Origin: an uncultured Clostridia bacterium
GTDB lineage: Bacteria; Bacillota; Clostridia; Oscillospirales; Ruminococcaceae
Direction: 5' to 3'
Assembly (NCBI GenBank): GCA_947584375.1
Contig: CANPWL010000015.1
Coordinates: forward strand, 1 to 48,489
Length of the DNA stretch: 48,489 nt
Below, one piece after another: positions 17,113 through 24,868 of the stretch. Within the stretch, counting starts at the first letter, position 1. Each line of letters opens with the position of its first letter. A program made the translations under genes and the position numbers. The notes below the pieces were generated by a model. It was not told the origin of the DNA, made no database searches, and worked only from the letters and a program-made list of their open reading frames with translations.

Positions 17113-18225
17113 TCATATTTCCTCAAAATTTCCCAGAAACTTAAAATAGCTTAAATCAGATTTTAACTCAGCAATAAGCTTTGGAACATCATGATTTAAA
17201 ATTGAACCCTCAAAATCAAGATAAAATTGTACATCAAAATCTTTAGACGCAATAGGCTTGTTTTCAAGTCTTACAAGATTAAGACCGCAGACTGAAAACT
17301 TTGTCAAGAGTCTGTATAATGCGGAGTGTGCATGAGGAATTGTCAAAGTAACAGAAACAATATTTGCATTCTTTGATGAGTAAAGCTTATTTGAAACAAG
17401 AATAAAACGTGTATAGTTCTTATTTGCATTTGCAATGTTGGTATTTAAGATTTTCAAGCCGTGTTCCTTAGCACAGCTCTCAGAGCAAATGCAGGCTATT
17501 GGCTCGTCGCTTTTGCTTACCTGAAGAGCTGCAAGTGATGTATTAGGACATTCACGCTTGAATAAATTGTTTTCTTTGATAAACTCAGAGCATTGCATAA
17601 GTCCTTGCTCATGTGAAAATACCTTTGTTATTTCTGATAAGTCAGTTGATTTTTTGCAAGCAAGACAATGATTTACTTTAACCTTTGTAGAACATGCTAT
17701 ATACAGATTTTCTTTAGATAAAAGCTCATATGTAGCAGATACCGAACCTGCCGTAGAGTTCTGTATAGGAACGATCCCATATGGCATTTCACCCTTCCCG
17801 ACAGCTTCAAATACATCTTCAAAAGTTTCATAGTATTTAAGTTCAGCATTCTTTGAAATCTGATAAGCCGCTTGTTCACTGTAACTTCCCTCTATACCCG
17901 GACAAGCAATTTTCATGTTGTCGGATAGCTTGAATTCAGTATAATCTATATTGCAGTTGCCCGCAAAAAATTCGCTGAACTGCTTTGATTTGCCTATATC
18001 CATAATAGTAGTGAATAGAGTTTCAACCGAGTTTTCAAGACCGTTTGGCGCTTTGTTTCTTACTTTTTCTATGATCTCATTTTCTCTGGCTGATTGAAAT
18101 ACGTTCATTCCGTTTTCAATCTTGTATTGTGCTACATTATGAGTAATTTCCATTCTTTTTTCAAACAGTTTTAACAACTCGTCGTCTATTTCATCTATAT
18201 TTTTTCTAAGCTCTTCTAAGTTCAT
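17113..18225 (-). CDS. pheA: Bifunctional chorismate mutase / prephenate dehydratase
   Basis: Converts chorismate through prephenate to phenylpyruvate for phenylalanine synthesis. The 370-residue protein has an AroQ chorismate mutase (about 1-85, MNLEELRKNIDEIDDELLKLFEKRM). The prephenate dehydratase follows (about 100-275, with GIEGSYSEQAA and the NYTRF active-site Thr-Arg-Phe). The C-terminal ACT regulatory domain begins near 282 (HSALYRLLTKF). The usual ESRP Phe-binding motif reads ENKP, which may alter feedback inhibition. ATG 18225 is chosen because GGAGGAAGCT precedes it. The longer frame to 18276 lacks a site. Confidence 0.94.
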   Translation of the reverse strand: MNLEELRKNIDEIDDELLKLFEKRMEITHNVAQYKIENGMNVFQSARENEIIEKVRNKAPNGLENSVETLFTTIMDIGKSKQFSEFFAGNCNIDYTEFKLSDNMKIACPGIEGSYSEQAAYQISKNAELKYYETFEDVFEAVGKGEMPYGIVPIQNSTAGSVSATYELLSKENLYIACSTKVKVNHCLACKKSTDLSEITKVFSHEQGLMQCSEFIKENNLFKRECPNTSLAALQVSKSDEPIACICSESCAKEHGLKILNTNIANANKNYTRFILVSNKLYSSKNANIVSVTLTIPHAHSALYRLLTKFSVCGLNLVRLENKPIASKDFDVQFYLDFEGSILNHDVPKLIAELKSDLSYFKFLGNFEEI

Positions 18226-18241
18226 AGCTTCCTCCGAAAAG

Positions 18242-18272
18242 TGTTCCGTTATATCTGTTTTCAGGCGGAACA
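18242..18272 (-). promoter_or_regulatory. Hairpin in the pheA mRNA leader
   Basis: TGTTCCG (18242-18248) and CGGAACA (18266-18272) form a 7-bp stem between the pheA promoter and its ribosome binding site. There is no U-run, so it is not a terminator. It may stabilise the mRNA or tune translation. Confidence 0.4.
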
Positions 18273-18299
18273 GCATTAATATAATTAAACAATAAATTT

Positions 18300-18328
18300 A
18301 GTATATCACAACAAATATCTTTTTTCAA
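18300..18328 (-). promoter_or_regulatory. Promoter of pheA
   Basis: Minus strand TTGAAA (18323-18328), 17-bp spacer, TATACT (18300-18305). It is divergent from the esterase promoter at 18340-18368. Confidence 0.75.
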
Positions 18329-18339
18329 TATTTGAGTTA

Positions 18340-18375
18340 TTGAAATTGTGATAAGTTTATGATACTATATAGTAT
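18340..18375 (+). promoter_or_regulatory. Promoter and palindrome before the esterase gene
   Basis: TTGAAA (18340-18345), 17-bp spacer, TACTAT (18363-18368). The -10 box lies inside the 14-bp perfect palindrome ATACTATATAGTAT (18362-18375), a position where a repressor would block transcription. Confidence 0.6.
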
Positions 18376-18409
18376 ATACTTTATTTTTACTTAGGATATG
18401 GAGATAATT

Positions 18410-19255
18410 ATGATTTTTGAAACAATTGACATCAAGGTTGACTATGAAAAAGCAGGTCTTAGCGACGAATGCTGTAATCCGATTTTGACAAGCTACTGCA
18501 CATCTAAGTCTGAGGAGATAGGAAACAAGAGATTCCCTGCGCTGATAATATGTCCGGGAGGGGGATATGATTACGTTTCAGACAGAGAGAATGAGCCTGT
18601 CGCATTGAGATTTGCAGGACACGGGATAGCTTCATTTGTGCTTAAGTATTCATGTGTAAATAAAAAATTTCCGACAGCTGTATTAGAACTGGCAAGCGCC
18701 GTAAAATACGTAAGGGATAATTGTGAAAAATATCAGGTCGATAAAGATAAAATATTTGTTATGGGATTTTCTGCGGGCGGTCATTTGGCTGCGTCATTAT
18801 CTAATTTTTACGATAAGGATATTCTGACAAAAGCTTTAGAAGTCAAGCCTGATGACATTAAACCTAACGGATGCCTATTGTGCTATCCGGTTATAACGAG
18901 CGATAGTGAATATACCCACGAAACCAGTATTTTAAACCTGTTGGGTAATGACAAAACAAATGAAGAAGCGTTAAAGATCCGAAAGATGGTTTCACTGGAG
19001 AACAGAGTGTCAGAAACTACGCCTCCTACATTTCTTTGGCATACAGCAGATGATTCGGCTGTTCCTGTTGAAAATTCACTTCGTTATATGATGTCGTTGT
19101 CTAAATATAAAATTCCTTTTGAATCCCACATTTATGAGTGGGGAAATCATGGACTTTCCTTATGTAATTATCAGATTTCTACCGGAGAGCATCATATTAT
19201 GCCTGTGAATGAAAAGTGGGTTGAACATGCAATAGCTTGGATAAAAAGATTTTAA
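18410..19255 (+). CDS. Alpha/beta hydrolase (acetyl-esterase-like)
   Basis: A 281-residue alpha/beta hydrolase with the oxyanion-hole motif CPGGGYDYVS, the nucleophile elbow GFSAGGHLAAS, an Asp in HTADDSAVPVENS and the catalytic His in WGNHGLSL. It resembles the intracellular or secreted acetyl-xylan esterase-like group. There is no signal peptide. ATG 18410 is used because GGAG at 18400-18403 is 6 bases upstream. The in-frame ATG at 18398 lies too close to AGG. It is a single-gene unit with its own promoter and terminator. The physiological ester is unknown. Confidence 0.82.
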   Translation: MIFETIDIKVDYEKAGLSDECCNPILTSYCTSKSEEIGNKRFPALIICPGGGYDYVSDRENEPVALRFAGHGIASFVLKYSCVNKKFPTAVLELASAVKYVRDNCEKYQVDKDKIFVMGFSAGGHLAASLSNFYDKDILTKALEVKPDDIKPNGCLLCYPVITSDSEYTHETSILNLLGNDKTNEEALKIRKMVSLENRVSETTPPTFLWHTADDSAVPVENSLRYMMSLSKYKIPFESHIYEWGNHGLSLCNYQISTGEHHIMPVNEKWVEHAIAWIKRF

Positions 19256-19276
19256 GAAATTATTTTTATAAAATAT

Positions 19277-19317
19277 ACAGACGGATTTGTGATAGTGCAA
19301 TTCTGTCTGTTTTTTTT
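19277..19317 (+). terminator. Terminator after the esterase gene
   Basis: ACAGACGGA (19277-19285) pairs with TTCTGTCTGT (19301-19310), with one mismatch, followed by a run of T to 19317. Confidence 0.88.
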
Positions 19318-19338
19318 GTAAATACTGATCGGATTTTG

Positions 19339-19367
19339 TTCACGATTAAATGAATATGTCATATTAT
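19339..19367 (+). promoter_or_regulatory. Probable promoter of the DUF3343 gene
   Basis: TTCACG (19339-19344), 17-bp spacer, TATTAT (19362-19367). The match is moderate, and the start codon is 53 bases downstream. Confidence 0.45.
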
Positions 19368-19419
19368 ATTAATGCCCCTAATATTTATTGTCAAACGACA
19401 AAGGAGGATTTAATATACA

Positions 19420-19641
19420 ATGCAAAAAAGCCTGATAGCAGTTTCATCCATAACTTATGCCATGAAAGCAAAAAAGCTTCTCAATAATATGGGACTTTAC
19501 TGTGAGATCCAAAGAACACCTAAAAACTTAGGTTCCGGATGCGGTTATTCAATAAGAGTCCGAGACGATTTAAGATATATTTTTTCAATTCTTGATAAGG
19601 AAAACATTACCCATAAGGCATATCAGAATCTTCCTGAATAA
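19420..19641 (+). CDS. DUF3343 small protein (putative S/Se carrier)
   Basis: A 73-residue protein with the DUF3343 pattern. It opens with SLIAVSSITYAMKAKKLLNNMG, then the Cys motif GSGCGYSIRV that ends the family's conserved core. Members are suspected sulfur or selenium carriers whose Cys accepts a persulfide or selenide. The next gene (19777) is a PLP enzyme of the cysteine desulfurase-like family, and the two families often occur together. AAAGGAGG lies upstream of the ATG. It may share a transcript with its neighbour 135 bases on. Confidence 0.78.
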   Translation: MQKSLIAVSSITYAMKAKKLLNNMGLYCEIQRTPKNLGSGCGYSIRVRDDLRYIFSILDKENITHKAYQNLPE

Positions 19642-19740
19642 TTAATAAGAAGGGAAGGTTTTGTGCTTTTAGGTTTTTATCGAAATATTGCTTTTAAAAT
19701 TGAGTAAAAGCTTCATATTAGAAATTCTATAATATATAAA

Positions 19741-19779
19741 AAGGAGGTATGCTCTTAAAGGAGCATTGATATAAATATG
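19741..19779 (+). promoter_or_regulatory. Shine-Dalgarno with intervening hairpin (site A)
   Basis: AAGGAGG (19741-19747), then a hairpin ATGCTC (19749-19754), loop TTAAAG, GAGCAT (19761-19766), then 10 A/T-rich bases and the ATG at 19777. Without the hairpin the gap to the start is 29 bases. With the hairpin excised it is about 11. A second AAAGGAG inside the hairpin is 13 bases from the ATG and is a competing explanation. A near-copy precedes atpF at 47237-47275. Confidence 0.6.
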
Positions 19780-20916
19780 ATATATTTTGATAATTCTGCT
19801 ACAACCTTTCCTAAGCCTAAATCTGTATTCGACAGAGCTGATTATGCCGCAAGATATTTAGGCGGAAATCCCGGAAGAAGCGGACATAAAATGTCTGTCA
19901 GAGTGGCAGACGAGGTTTATAAGGTAAGAGAAAAAATAGCCGGATTTTTTAATGCTAAGCCTGAAAATGTTGTTTTTACGCTTAACTGTACTCATGCAGT
20001 TAATTTTGCAATGAAGGGAATTATGCAAAACGGCGGACATATAATCATATCTTCTCTTGAGCACAACGCTGTATCACGTCCTGCTTTTGCACTTATGAGT
20101 TCTCAAAGAAATATAAGTGTTTCTGTTGCAAAAGTTTCAGAATCAAGAGAAAAGACAATTTCAAATTTTAGATCGCTTATAAGACAAGATACAAAATGTG
20201 TTTGTATGATGGCGGCTTCCAATGTAACAGGAGAAATTCTTCCGTTTAATGAAATAGCTCGAATTTGTAAAAAAAGAGGAATATGCTTTATTCTTGACGC
20301 AGCTCAGGCAGCAGGTATTATCGATATAAAGCTTGGTGATGGAATCAATTTCATATGCTGTGCTGGTCATAAAGGTCTTTACGGTCTTTCAGGAACGGGC
20401 GTACTTATCTCGGACGGAAAGTATTCACTAAATACGATCATTGAAGGAGGAACCGGAGCAACTTCACTTGAACTTAAACAAACGGATTTTCTTCCTGAAC
20501 AGTTGGAAAGCGGAACGATAAATGTTCCCGGAATTATTTCACTGGGAGCAGGAATAGATTTTATCAGAAAAATAGGGATAGATAAGATAAAAAGAAAAGA
20601 GGATATGCTTTGTGATATGTTTGTATCTCAGGTTGAACGATTAGACAACTTTACAGTTATAAGAGATAATAGAAAAGAGTATGCTCCGCTTGTTTCTTTC
20701 AGTTATAAGAAAGCAAATTCGTTTGAGGTTACCGATTATTTAAGCAAGCGCGGATTTGCACTTAGAGGGGGATACCATTGTTCAGCGCTGGCTCATACAA
20801 CGCTTGGAACAAAGGAAGATGGACTTATAAGATTTTCGCCTTCGGTATTTAATAACCAATCAGAAGTAAGAAAATTAATAACAGAGCTAAAAAAAGTAAA
20901 TAATATTGGTATTTAG
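19777..20916 (+). CDS. Cysteine desulfurase-like aminotransferase class V (EF2568 family)
   Basis: A 379-residue PLP enzyme of fold type I. The family start MIYFDNSATTFPKP is clear. K199 in CAGHKGLYG should carry PLP, and C335 in GYHCSALAH is the catalytic Cys that would form the persulfide. It matches the EF2568-type cysteine desulfurase family rather than IscS or SufS. Together with the DUF3343 gene just upstream this suggests a sulfur or selenium mobilisation pair. Its ribosome binding site is separated from the ATG by a hairpin (19741-19779). Confidence 0.86.
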   Translation: MIYFDNSATTFPKPKSVFDRADYAARYLGGNPGRSGHKMSVRVADEVYKVREKIAGFFNAKPENVVFTLNCTHAVNFAMKGIMQNGGHIIISSLEHNAVSRPAFALMSSQRNISVSVAKVSESREKTISNFRSLIRQDTKCVCMMAASNVTGEILPFNEIARICKKRGICFILDAAQAAGIIDIKLGDGINFICCAGHKGLYGLSGTGVLISDGKYSLNTIIEGGTGATSLELKQTDFLPEQLESGTINVPGIISLGAGIDFIRKIGIDKIKRKEDMLCDMFVSQVERLDNFTVIRDNRKEYAPLVSFSYKKANSFEVTDYLSKRGFALRGGYHCSALAHTTLGTKEDGLIRFSPSVFNNQSEVRKLITELKKVNNIGI

Positions 20917-20919
20917 CCC

Positions 20920-20948
20920 TTGTTAAAATTGAATTGATATGTTATACT
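20920..20948 (+). promoter_or_regulatory. Promoter of cdaA-cdaR
   Basis: TTGTTA (20920-20925), 17-bp spacer, TATACT (20943-20948). Transcription would start near 20955, so the open frame extending to 20934 cannot be the translated start. Confidence 0.7.
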
Positions 20949-20993
20949 AATAATAACATTAATTGTAGGAATTTTAGAAGGGAAGTGAACATA

Positions 20994-21881
20994 TTGTCTG
21001 CAATATCTGAAATCTTACAGGCTTTTATAAGTCTTTTTAAATCAATAACAATTGTTGATATTATAGATATGCTTATTTTGTCATATTTGATTTTTAAGGG
21101 CACACAGATCGTAAGAGAAACAAGGGCAGGGCAGCTTATCAAAGGAATAATCATTATTCTGATAGGCTATTTGATAGCTTCACTTCTTGAATTAAAAACA
21201 TTGACATTTTTGTTTGAAAACTTCTTTAAATGGGGATTTGTTGCATTAATTATTGTTTTTCAGCCCGAACTCAGAAGAATTCTTGAAAAAATGGGACGAA
21301 CTACGGTGGCAAATCTGTCGTTTATAAATTCGGATAATGAAGATTTTCGCTCGGCGTGGACTGAGTGTATTGATTCGATTTGTGACGCTGCGTCTAATCT
21401 GTCAAAGACAAAAACCGGTGCGCTGATAGTATGTGAGAGAAAGACAAAACTCGGCGAACAGGTCGCAAACGGAACTATACTTAACTGCAATCCGAGCGAT
21501 TCTATTTTTGAAAACATATTCTTTCCGAATTCTCCTTTGCACGACGGAGCTGTGATTATCAGAGATGCAGAGATTCTAGCAGCAGGTTGTTTTCTTCCTA
21601 CTCCGCAGAAAGAAGAGCTTATTAATAAGCAGCTTGGTTCAAGACACAGAGCAGCAATAGGAATAAGCGAAGTTTCGGATGCAATTGTAATAGTCGTATC
21701 TGAAGAAACGGGAAATATTTCTGTTGCAGAGGAAGGGGAACTTACTCGGGGATTTTCTAAGGAAAGCTTAAAAAGGCTTTTGAAAAAACGCTTAATACCT
21801 GATATCTCTGAAAAGGAAAAAGGCGGATTTGCAAAGAGGGTGAAGAAGAAATGGAAAAGCGTACAGAAAGAAGAAAAATAG
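20994..21881 (+). CDS. cdaA: Diadenylate cyclase CdaA
   Basis: Joins two ATP into the essential messenger c-di-AMP, at the membrane. The 295-residue protein has three N-terminal helices and then the DAC domain with the catalytic D184-G-A186 (PLHDGAVII) and R217-H-R219 (GSRHRAAIGISE). TTG 20994 is taken as the start because AGGGAAGTGA matches the SD consensus 8 of 10 with 5 bases between. GTG 20985 is the alternative. It overlaps cdaR by 31 bases. Confidence 0.95.
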   Translation: MSAISEILQAFISLFKSITIVDIIDMLILSYLIFKGTQIVRETRAGQLIKGIIIILIGYLIASLLELKTLTFLFENFFKWGFVALIIVFQPELRRILEKMGRTTVANLSFINSDNEDFRSAWTECIDSICDAASNLSKTKTGALIVCERKTKLGEQVANGTILNCNPSDSIFENIFFPNSPLHDGAVIIRDAEILAAGCFLPTPQKEELINKQLGSRHRAAIGISEVSDAIVIVVSEETGNISVAEEGELTRGFSKESLKRLLKKRLIPDISEKEKGGFAKRVKKKWKSVQKEEK

Positions 21882-23122
21882 ATTTGGAGCATCTTTTTGA
21901 AAACAAGATGTTCTTAAGAATATTTTCTGTAATTATAGCCGTTATTATTTGGATAACTTTGTCGCTGACTCTTTATCCAACAATACACAAAACTGTTTCT
22001 AACATACCGCTTTCAGTTAATTTAACGGGTACAAAAGCAGAGCGTGAAGGTCTTTCGGTTGTAAAGTATGACGTTAATCTTGTCAGTGCAACCATTAACG
22101 GCATGAGATATGAAATCGGAAACTATTCGAATGATGATTTATATGCAACTGTTGACGCTTCAAAAATAAGCAAAGCCGGTGAATATAATCTTGATGTAAA
22201 AATTCAGTCTAAGACTGATGATGAATTTTCAGTTGAAAATGTAACTCCAAGCAATGTTACAGTAAAGCTCGATTATATAGAAACGGTTGAAAAAGATCTT
22301 TCTGTTGAAGCAAATGATGTCAGCGCTTCAGAGGGATTCACCCTTACAGAGACCTCTGTTTCTCCTGAAAAAATTCAGATTACAGGACCAAAGGATAAAA
22401 TAGAAGCAATTACTGATGTTAAGGTTAAATTTAATGAAAAGATGTCTTTGTCTGAATCATATACTGCTGAATCTTCAGAAATAGTTTTATACGAAAATAA
22501 TAAAGTAATAGATCAATCTGATATAACGCTGAGTCCTGAAACTTATTCGATCGATTTTGCCGTTTATCAGAAAAAAACTCTCCCTTTTGAAATTGATATA
22601 CAGGACGCACCGAAGAATTTTGATAAATCAGTTATTCAGTATTCATTTTCAGATAAAAGTATTGATATTCTGTCGCCGAACAAAAATATTCAAGATGTAA
22701 GTTCAAAGCATTTGGGATTTATTTCTCTAAAGGATATTCGTCCCGGAATGAAATTTGATATGGATGTTAAAACTGAAAGCGGTCAGATAAACGCTTCGGG
22801 AATAAGCACAGTAACTGTAAAGATAAACAAAGGTAATTTAAAGCGTAAGGTCATATCTCTTAATAAATCTCAGATCAGAGTTATAAATAAAGCTGAGGAT
22901 AACAAAATTTCTCAGAAAACTAATCAGATTTCTGACATAACAATATACGGATCCGCTGATGCTATTTCATCCGTAAATGATTCTGATTTTGTTGCAGAGC
23001 TTGATTTGAATGGTGAAATTCTGAAAAAAGGCTCATATACAAAATCAGTAACGATATATGCACCTGATAACGGAAAAGTATGGGCTTATGGTTCATATGA
23101 TATAACTATTGAGGTAAAGTAA
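21851..23122 (+). CDS. cdaR: YbbR-domain regulator CdaR
   Basis: Membrane-anchored regulator of CdaA. The 423-residue protein has a short cytoplasmic head, one membrane helix at about residues 19-42 (FLRIFSVIIAVIIWITLSLTL) and an outside region of repeated YbbR beta domains of about 80-90 residues each. Recurrent phrases include VSPEKIQITGPKDKIEAI and QISDITIYGSADAISSV. It overlaps cdaA and is co-translated. A terminator at 23170 ends the operon, so glmM, the common third gene, is absent. Confidence 0.92.
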   Translation: MEKRTERRKIDLEHLFENKMFLRIFSVIIAVIIWITLSLTLYPTIHKTVSNIPLSVNLTGTKAEREGLSVVKYDVNLVSATINGMRYEIGNYSNDDLYATVDASKISKAGEYNLDVKIQSKTDDEFSVENVTPSNVTVKLDYIETVEKDLSVEANDVSASEGFTLTETSVSPEKIQITGPKDKIEAITDVKVKFNEKMSLSESYTAESSEIVLYENNKVIDQSDITLSPETYSIDFAVYQKKTLPFEIDIQDAPKNFDKSVIQYSFSDKSIDILSPNKNIQDVSSKHLGFISLKDIRPGMKFDMDVKTESGQINASGISTVTVKINKGNLKRKVISLNKSQIRVINKAEDNKISQKTNQISDITIYGSADAISSVNDSDFVAELDLNGEILKKGSYTKSVTIYAPDNGKVWAYGSYDITIEVK

Positions 23123-23169
23123 TAGTTTAGAATCGTTTAATAAAAGGATTTTGTACTGGTTTGAATTTT

Positions 23170-23197
23170 GGGTGGCAGGATAATGTCACCCTTTTTT
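23170..23197 (+). terminator. Terminator of the cdaA-cdaR operon
   Basis: GGGTGGCA (23170-23177), loop GGATAA, TGTCACCC (23184-23191), then T6. Confidence 0.9.
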
Positions 23198-23236
23198 GTG
23201 ACAGAATTCCACTGTAAATTATAAGAAGGTGAGAAA

Positions 23237-24814
23237 ATGCCTGTGATTATTTCAGGGATAAAAATGCCTATTGAAGCTAAAAAAGATAGTATATATTCCA
23301 TGGCATTAAAAAGTGTGTCTCTTAAGAAAAGTGATGTCAGAAAAATTGAAATATATAAAACATCTGTTGACGCAAGGGACAGAAATAATATAAGATTTGT
23401 TCACTCGGTTTTTATAGAGCTTATAAATTCAAGCAATGAAAAAGAGCTGTGTAAAAGGTATAGTTTTGTAAATTTATGTGAGAGATTAGATTTTTCAACT
23501 CAACTTAAAAGGGGAAATGAGAAAAAGAAAATTGCCGTTATAGGTTTCGGACCGGCGGGCATGTTCTCAGCGCTTGTGTTGGCTGAAAACGGAATTAAGC
23601 CCATAGTTATTGAGAGAGGAGAGCCGATTGAAAAGCGAGTTATATCCGTTAATACCTTTATGAACGGTGGGGTTTTTAATGATTTATCCAATATTCAGTT
23701 CGGCGAGGGAGGAGCAGGTACTTTTTCAGACGGAAAACTTACTTCTCGCATTAAGGATAAGCTTTGCAGATATGTTCTTGAAAGATTTGTAGAGTTTGGA
23801 GCGCCTAGGGAAATACTTACAAAAGCGAAAGCCCATATAGGCACAGATAATCTTAGGAAAATTGTTAAAGCTATTAGGGAAAGGATATTATCATTAGGCG
23901 GCGAGATACATTTTGAAACAAGATTTGAGGACTTTTCAATAAAAAACGGCAGGATCAGCGAAATAAAAACAAACAGATTTTCCATGCAGGTCGACGATGT
24001 AATTTTGGCTGTTGGGCATTCTGCCAGAGATACATTTGAGCTTTTGGCTGAAAAAAATATTTTTCTTGAATCCAAGCCGTTTTCAGTCGGTGTAAGAATA
24101 GAACATCGGCAAAAAGATGTTGATTTCAGTCTTTACGGAATTCACGCTGATAACCCTCTTTTACCGAAAGGTGAGTATCAATTATCAAAACGCAACAGTG
24201 ATGGTAGAGGAGTTTATACATTTTGTATGTGTCCGGGAGGATATGTTGTTCCTGCGGCGAGTGAGGAAAAATCTGTTGTAACTAACGGAATGAGCGAATT
24301 TTCAAGAAACGGAGAGAATGCAAACTCTGCAATTGTTGTATCTGTATCGTCAAGGGATTTTGGAGATAAGCCGCTTGACGGAATGTATTTTCAACGAGAA
24401 ATCGAAACCCAAGCATATAAGTTGGCAGGTGAGGATTACTCGGCTCCTGCAACTACGGTTGAAGGATTTTTCAACAGAGAGCCAAGTGTAAGATCCAAAT
24501 TGTGCGGAACATATTCAAGAGGTATCAGAGCAGTTGAATTTAGAGAATTATTCCCTGTGTTTGTGACTGATATGTTGGAAACAGGGCTTGAAGATTTTTC
24601 TAAAAAAATGAAATGCTTTGGTGATAAAGGAGCAATACTTACGGCTCCGGAAACAAGAACTTCATCGCCTGTAAGAATAACAAGAACGGACTGTTATCAT
24701 TCACTTAACTGTGAAAACTTGTTCCCATGCGGAGAGGGTGCTGGCTATGCAGGAGGAATTATGAGTGCGGCAGTTGACGGGATAAAGGCAGCAATACAAA
24801 TAATCGAGAATTAG
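23237..24814 (+). CDS. FAD-dependent dehydrogenase (COG2509-like)
   Basis: A 525-residue flavoprotein. The first 95 residues are an extra N-terminal domain. The FAD dinucleotide fold follows with GFGPAGMFSAL at about residue 101 and the ribose-binding Glu in IVIERG. Then come GGVFNDLSNIQFGEGGAGTFSDGKL and the C-terminal FPCGEGAGYAGGIMSAAVDG. This matches the uncharacterised FAD-dependent dehydrogenases widespread in Firmicutes. The substrate is unknown. AGAAGGTGAG precedes the ATG. comM follows 54 bases on, so both may share a transcript. Confidence 0.88.
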   Translation: MPVIISGIKMPIEAKKDSIYSMALKSVSLKKSDVRKIEIYKTSVDARDRNNIRFVHSVFIELINSSNEKELCKRYSFVNLCERLDFSTQLKRGNEKKKIAVIGFGPAGMFSALVLAENGIKPIVIERGEPIEKRVISVNTFMNGGVFNDLSNIQFGEGGAGTFSDGKLTSRIKDKLCRYVLERFVEFGAPREILTKAKAHIGTDNLRKIVKAIRERILSLGGEIHFETRFEDFSIKNGRISEIKTNRFSMQVDDVILAVGHSARDTFELLAEKNIFLESKPFSVGVRIEHRQKDVDFSLYGIHADNPLLPKGEYQLSKRNSDGRGVYTFCMCPGGYVVPAASEEKSVVTNGMSEFSRNGENANSAIVVSVSSRDFGDKPLDGMYFQREIETQAYKLAGEDYSAPATTVEGFFNREPSVRSKLCGTYSRGIRAVEFRELFPVFVTDMLETGLEDFSKKMKCFGDKGAILTAPETRTSSPVRITRTDCYHSLNCENLFPCGEGAGYAGGIMSAAVDGIKAAIQIIEN

Positions 24815-24868
24815 TAATAGAAATATTATTAAAGGATTTTCATACTTCAAGAAAGGAAGATTGACATA

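Noticed and set aside
20934-20993. 20-codon N-terminal extension of CdaA
   Set aside because: It includes the -10 box and lies before the predicted transcript start. The TTG at 20994 has a good ribosome site.
21260-21892. 210-codon minus-strand frame opposite cdaA
   Set aside because: Shadow of a well-supported gene. Its composition is the Ser/Phe-rich pattern expected of antisense reading.
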